Of a stretch of DNA of 64,000 bases, positions 61,119-64,000 are shown piece after piece. The first letter of the stretch is position 1; the number at the start of each line of letters is the position of its first letter. The notes beneath the pieces were generated by a model. The model did no database searches. It was given only the letters and a program-made list of their open reading frames with translations, and was not told where the DNA came from. Position numbers and translations under genes: made by a program. Source of the stretch: Gammaproteobacteria bacterium (GTDB taxonomy: Bacteria > Pseudomonadota > Gammaproteobacteria > Steroidobacterales > Steroidobacteraceae); assembly GCA_016707425.1 (NCBI GenBank), contig JADJHU010000002.1, forward strand, positions 286,834 to 350,833. Reading direction: 5' to 3'.

Positions 61119-62255
61119 ATGACCAAACCAACTATCGCACTCGCCGAGCTCGTAGAGAAGGGCGCCGACGGTGGCCTGCTGCGCGAGATGATCGAACACG
61201 TGGCCGAGCGCATCATGGCCTTCGACGTCGAGAACCTCTGCCAAGCCGGCTACGGCGAGCGCTCACTCGAACAGGCCAACAGCCGCAACGGCTACCGTGA
61301 GCGTCTCTGGGAGACGCGCGCCGGAGCGGCGAACGTGAAGATCCACAAGCTGCGCTCGGGCATCTACTCCCGCGGATTCTCAAGCCGCGCCGCGCTGCGG
61401 AGAAGGCGCTGGCGGTCGTGATTCGGGAAGCGTATGTACAAGGCGTCTCGACCCGCTCGGTCGCTACCCTCGCCAAGGCCATGGACATGACCGACATCTC
61501 CATGAGCCAGATCAGCCTCCGGCGCAGCGAGATCGACGAACGCGTGCACGCCTTCCTCGATCGACCGCTGGGAGACGATTGGCCATACCTATGGATCGAC
61601 GCGACCTATGTGAAGAGCCGCGAGGCCGGGCGCATCGTGTCCAAGGCCGCAATAATCGGCGCCGCGGTCAACACCGAGGGTGTGCGCGAAGTGCTCACGT
61701 TGGCGGTCGGACCCTCGGAAGCCGAGCCGCCCTGGACCGAGTTCCTGCGCTCGCTGACCCGCCGGGGACTGCGCGGCGTGAAGCTTGTGATCTCCGATGC
61801 CCACGAGGGGCTGAAGGCCACCGGGGCCAAGGTGCTCGGTTCGACCTGGCAGCGCTGCCGTGTGCACTTTCTGCGTAACGCCTTGGCCCACGCCGGCAAG
61901 GGCCAACATCAGGCGGTGGCGCGTCATCGCCGATAAGCTACGCGCAAAGTTCCCCAGACTCGCCGAGCTGATGGATTCGGAAGAAGCGGGTGTGCTGGCG
62001 TTCATGGGCTTTCCCAAGGGGCATCGAACGCAGATTCATTCCACCAGCCCATTGGAGCGACTGAACGCCGAGATCAAGCGCCGCGCCGACGTCGTGGGCA
62101 TCTTCCCCAACGAGGCCGCCGCCACGCGCCTCGTCGGTGCGCTGCTGCTCGAGCAAAACGACGAGTGGCAACTGAAGCGTCGCTACGCGGCACTTGAATC
62201 ACCTTGCACGCTCGCCGACAATCAGCCCGCTCGGCTGTCGGCCGTCGTCAGTTGA
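61119..62255 (+). pseudogene. IS256-family transposase, frame-broken with internal deletion
   Basis: A Mutator-type DDE transposase. Pieces: MTKPTIALAELVEKGADGGL, GERSLEQANSRNGYRERLWE, then after a single-base loss near 61380 LKPRRAAEKALAVVIREAYV, LWIDATYVKSREAGR (first Asp), VKLVISDAHEGLKAT (second Asp), TWQRCRVHFLRNALAHAGK; a deletion of about 20 codons near 61905; and STSPLERLNAEIKRRADVVG with the catalytic Glu. Probable element limits are about 60955-62296, but no target duplication is visible. Confidence 0.85.
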
Positions 62256-62638
62256 GTGGGAGTGTAAGCGAACCAACATTCACGGACTTGTACACCGTAC
62301 CATGAGATATGATCCGCGGGCACCTCAATGAAATCAACGCGCTCGCACGCGTGAGTCCCTCAACACCGCTATTCCCGAGGGATAAATCGGCGAAGTTCGG
62401 CTTGAAGGGCTGCTGATCCTGCTTGCCGCCTGGCAGGAACTCGAGCAGCTTGCCGGCGAAGGGCGTAGACGGTGGAACGACGTTCAAGGTCCGCGCTGCG
62501 AGCGCGGGTGCCTCGGGCTGCGCTGCGGCGGGCCCGGCGCCTGAGGTCTTGGCCTTCAGCAGCTCAGGCTACTGCCCCCGCCTCCTGCCCGGGTGCTATC
62601 CCGCAGGCAAGATGCCGATCGGGTGCTGAAACCGCCGC
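62256..62638. other. 383-bp region with an unidentified minus-strand ORF remnant
   Basis: After the IS256 right end (about 62296) the minus strand has an open frame (62487 to 62248, readable from about 62545) including FAGKLLEFLPGGKQDQQPFK. It runs into the IS without its own stop, so it may be the 5' part of a gene cut by the insertion. It lies just downstream of the MmgE/PrpD-type gene. I do not recognise the protein. Confidence 0.35.
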
Positions 62639-64000
62639 TCAGGCCAGTGTGAGCCCGCGCGAGACATCCTCGATGCGCTCAAGCCCGCGGACCTGCTCGA
62701 CTAGCGTGTCCATCTGCGCACGGCTCAGGAGGTCTGAGCAGAAGCTCTCGAGCTTCTGCTGCACTCGCTCCCAGGTGGCCTTCGTCTCCGGGCTCCAGGG
62801 ATCGCCATCCGCATACTCGGACTCGCAGCTGAACTCCCGGCCCCTGGCCCACACCCTCATGGAAGCCGGGGTCTTGCGGAAGCGGCGGATGCGGGTCTGG
62901 CGGAAGGCACGCACCACGTCGCCGCGAGCGGATTCGTCCTCGGAGGTAACGATGCGGGAGGCGAGCTGCCACACTTCCGGATCCGTGAGATTCTCCTTCG
63001 AATACCACTGCGGCCCGGGTGCACGCCCGAGCGCGGCGAGCGCCATCACGTAGGGAATGTTGAAAGCACCGTTCAGCGGCGCGCGGTGGTCAGGGGCAAT
63101 CGAGCGCGGCGGCTCGCGGAAGATGCGCAGCGCATAGCCCATCGGGTGCATGCGGATCTCGATGCGCTCGAGATCCTGCGCCTTGAGCCTCTCCTTCTGC
63201 ATGAGGCGGCGGAGCATGTCGATGGGACCCGCCGTGTAGCGGCAGGAGGGGTAGTACTTGATGCAGGTCTCGAGGATCCACCACTTCTGCCCGAGCTCTT
63301 CCACCATCAGCTCGTGATCGGTGCTCAGGCTCCCCTGCGCACGGATGAAGCCCTCGCCATCCAGGCATTCCTGGTCGCCCACGTAGCCGCGCTCGGCGAG
63401 CATGAGCGCCATCATCCCGGCCTGCGCGGTCCCGGGATAGTTCGCATACTTGAAGGAGAAGTGCTCAAGGCGTGTGCTCACCTTGTTCACCACCGGCGTT
63501 GGTGCCGTCCAAGCGGCCAGACCGAACATGTTGCGAAGCTGCTCGCGCGAGAGCGTGCCGCGCACGGCTGCCGCGCTCGCCGCCGTGCCGAAGGCGGCAA
63601 AGCCCATCCCATTCACGCGTGCCCATTGGAAGGAGCCATCTGCTGCTTCGCCCAGCACGACCGACGCCAGGTTGAGTCGTGCATTGATGTCGAAGCCGAC
63701 CGTCACGCCCAGGATGAGATCCTGACCCGATCTGCCGAGCCGCTGGGCTTCGGCAAGCGCACCAGCCAGATTGAAAGCCGCAAAGTGGCTGGAGGTGAAG
63801 AAGGTGTCGTCGGCGTCCAGCAGGTTCATGATCTCGGCATTGGCCATGGCCGCGTGTGCCGCGGGCACGCGCTCGGGCATGCCGAAGACGCTTGCCTCCG
63901 CCGGACCGCCGAGGCCGCGCACGACGTCCTGCATCATGCGCGAGCGCTCGAGGCCGCCCGCGGCAATGCCGCAGATCAGGCTGTCGAGGATCACGAGCTT
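62639..64000 (-). CDS. MmgE/PrpD family protein, 5' end outside the window
   Basis: At least 453 residues of a family that includes 2-methylcitrate dehydratase (PrpD) and cis-aconitate decarboxylase. Typical pieces are ILDSLICGIAAGGLERSR at the left of the protein, NAEIMNLLDADDTFFTSSHF, NGMGFAAFGTAASAAA and KYYPSCRYTAGPIDML. The frame is open to the window edge and family members have about 20-30 residues before ILDSL, so the GTG at 63994 is internal. The exact substrate cannot be told. Intact and without frame breaks. Confidence 0.88.
   Translation of the reverse strand, partial: KLVILDSLICGIAAGGLERSRMMQDVVRGLGGPAEASVFGMPERVPAAHAAMANAEIMNLLDADDTFFTSSHFAAFNLAGALAEAQRLGRSGQDLILGVTVGFDINARLNLASVVLGEAADGSFQWARVNGMGFAAFGTAASAAAVRGTLSREQLRNMFGLAAWTAPTPVVNKVSTRLEHFSFKYANYPGTAQAGMMALMLAERGYVGDQECLDGEGFIRAQGSLSTDHELMVEELGQKWWILETCIKYYPSCRYTAGPIDMLRRLMQKERLKAQDLERIEIRMHPMGYALRIFREPPRSIAPDHRAPLNGAFNIPYVMALAALGRAPGPQWYSKENLTDPEVWQLASRIVTSEDESARGDVVRAFRQTRIRRFRKTPASMRVWARGREFSCESEYADGDPWSPETKATWERVQQKLESFCSDLLSRAQMDTLVEQVRGLERIEDVSRGLTLA

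Noticed and set aside
1..64000. CRISPR arrays, tRNA or rRNA genes
   Set aside because: No regularly spaced repeats and no cloverleaf or rRNA sequence were seen on reading either strand; a covariance search was not possible here.

Overview
The window is high-GC, densely packed DNA from a gammaproteobacterium. The envelope cluster (rpsB-tsf, pyrH-frr-uppS-cdsA-dxr-rseP-bamA-skp-lpxD-fabZ-lpxA-lpxB-rnhB-dnaE-accA-tilS) and the pyrG-kdsA-eno-ftsB-ispD-ispF-truD run are classic for that class. An rpfE-like gene next to recJ-prfB-lysS and a GTP-type PEP carboxykinase point towards the Xanthomonadales/Nevskiales/Steroidobacter side rather than the enterics. This placement is inference from gene order and content.

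Region 1 (1-44 kb) is well-kept core genome. It starts with the 3' part of ygfZ, then rpfE-recJ-prfB-lysS on the minus strand, with prfB carrying its programmed +1 frameshift. Next come an Mth938-family gene, surE-pcm, an Smr-domain gene, the isoprenoid/divisome/glycolysis/KDO/CTP run, and the long fatty acid/lipid A/outer-membrane assembly run. Minus-strand genes are chained by 4-nt start/stop overlaps, often with GTG or TTG starts. Divergent from rpsB are map and glnD, followed by a DUF47 regulator with a Pit phosphate transporter, dapE, and dsbB/tsaB on the other strand.

Region 2 (about 44-49.8 kb) still encodes recognisable housekeeping genes: a YoaA/DinG-type helicase, pckG, a class III cyclase fused to an FHA domain, and dusA. 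Each is split by one or more single-base indels while the amino-acid sequence stays well conserved across the frame changes. That pattern fits consensus sequencing error at least as well as real gene decay.

Region 3 (49.75-60.87 kb) is accessory DNA at the 5' end of dusA. Three copies of a dusA-derived core (around 49746, 54702 and 60843) divide it into two tandem islands. Copies 1 and 2 share the sequence to their right; copies 2 and 3 share about 100 bp to their left. This is the structure expected of two related dusA-targeting integrative elements in tandem. Island 1 holds a degraded tyrosine integrase, an IS1380 scrap, gene fragments, a membrane cytochrome b plus triheme cytochrome c pair, an esterase and a MazEF-type toxin-antitoxin pair. 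Island 2 holds an AbrB/PIN toxin-antitoxin pair and a defective IS21 element whose istA is interrupted by a second transposon (DDE transposase, ExeA-type ATPase, zinc-ribbon protein).

Region 4 (60.9-64 kb) has a decayed IS256-family element and the 3' part of an MmgE/PrpD-family gene running off the window.

No tRNA, rRNA or CRISPR array was seen.
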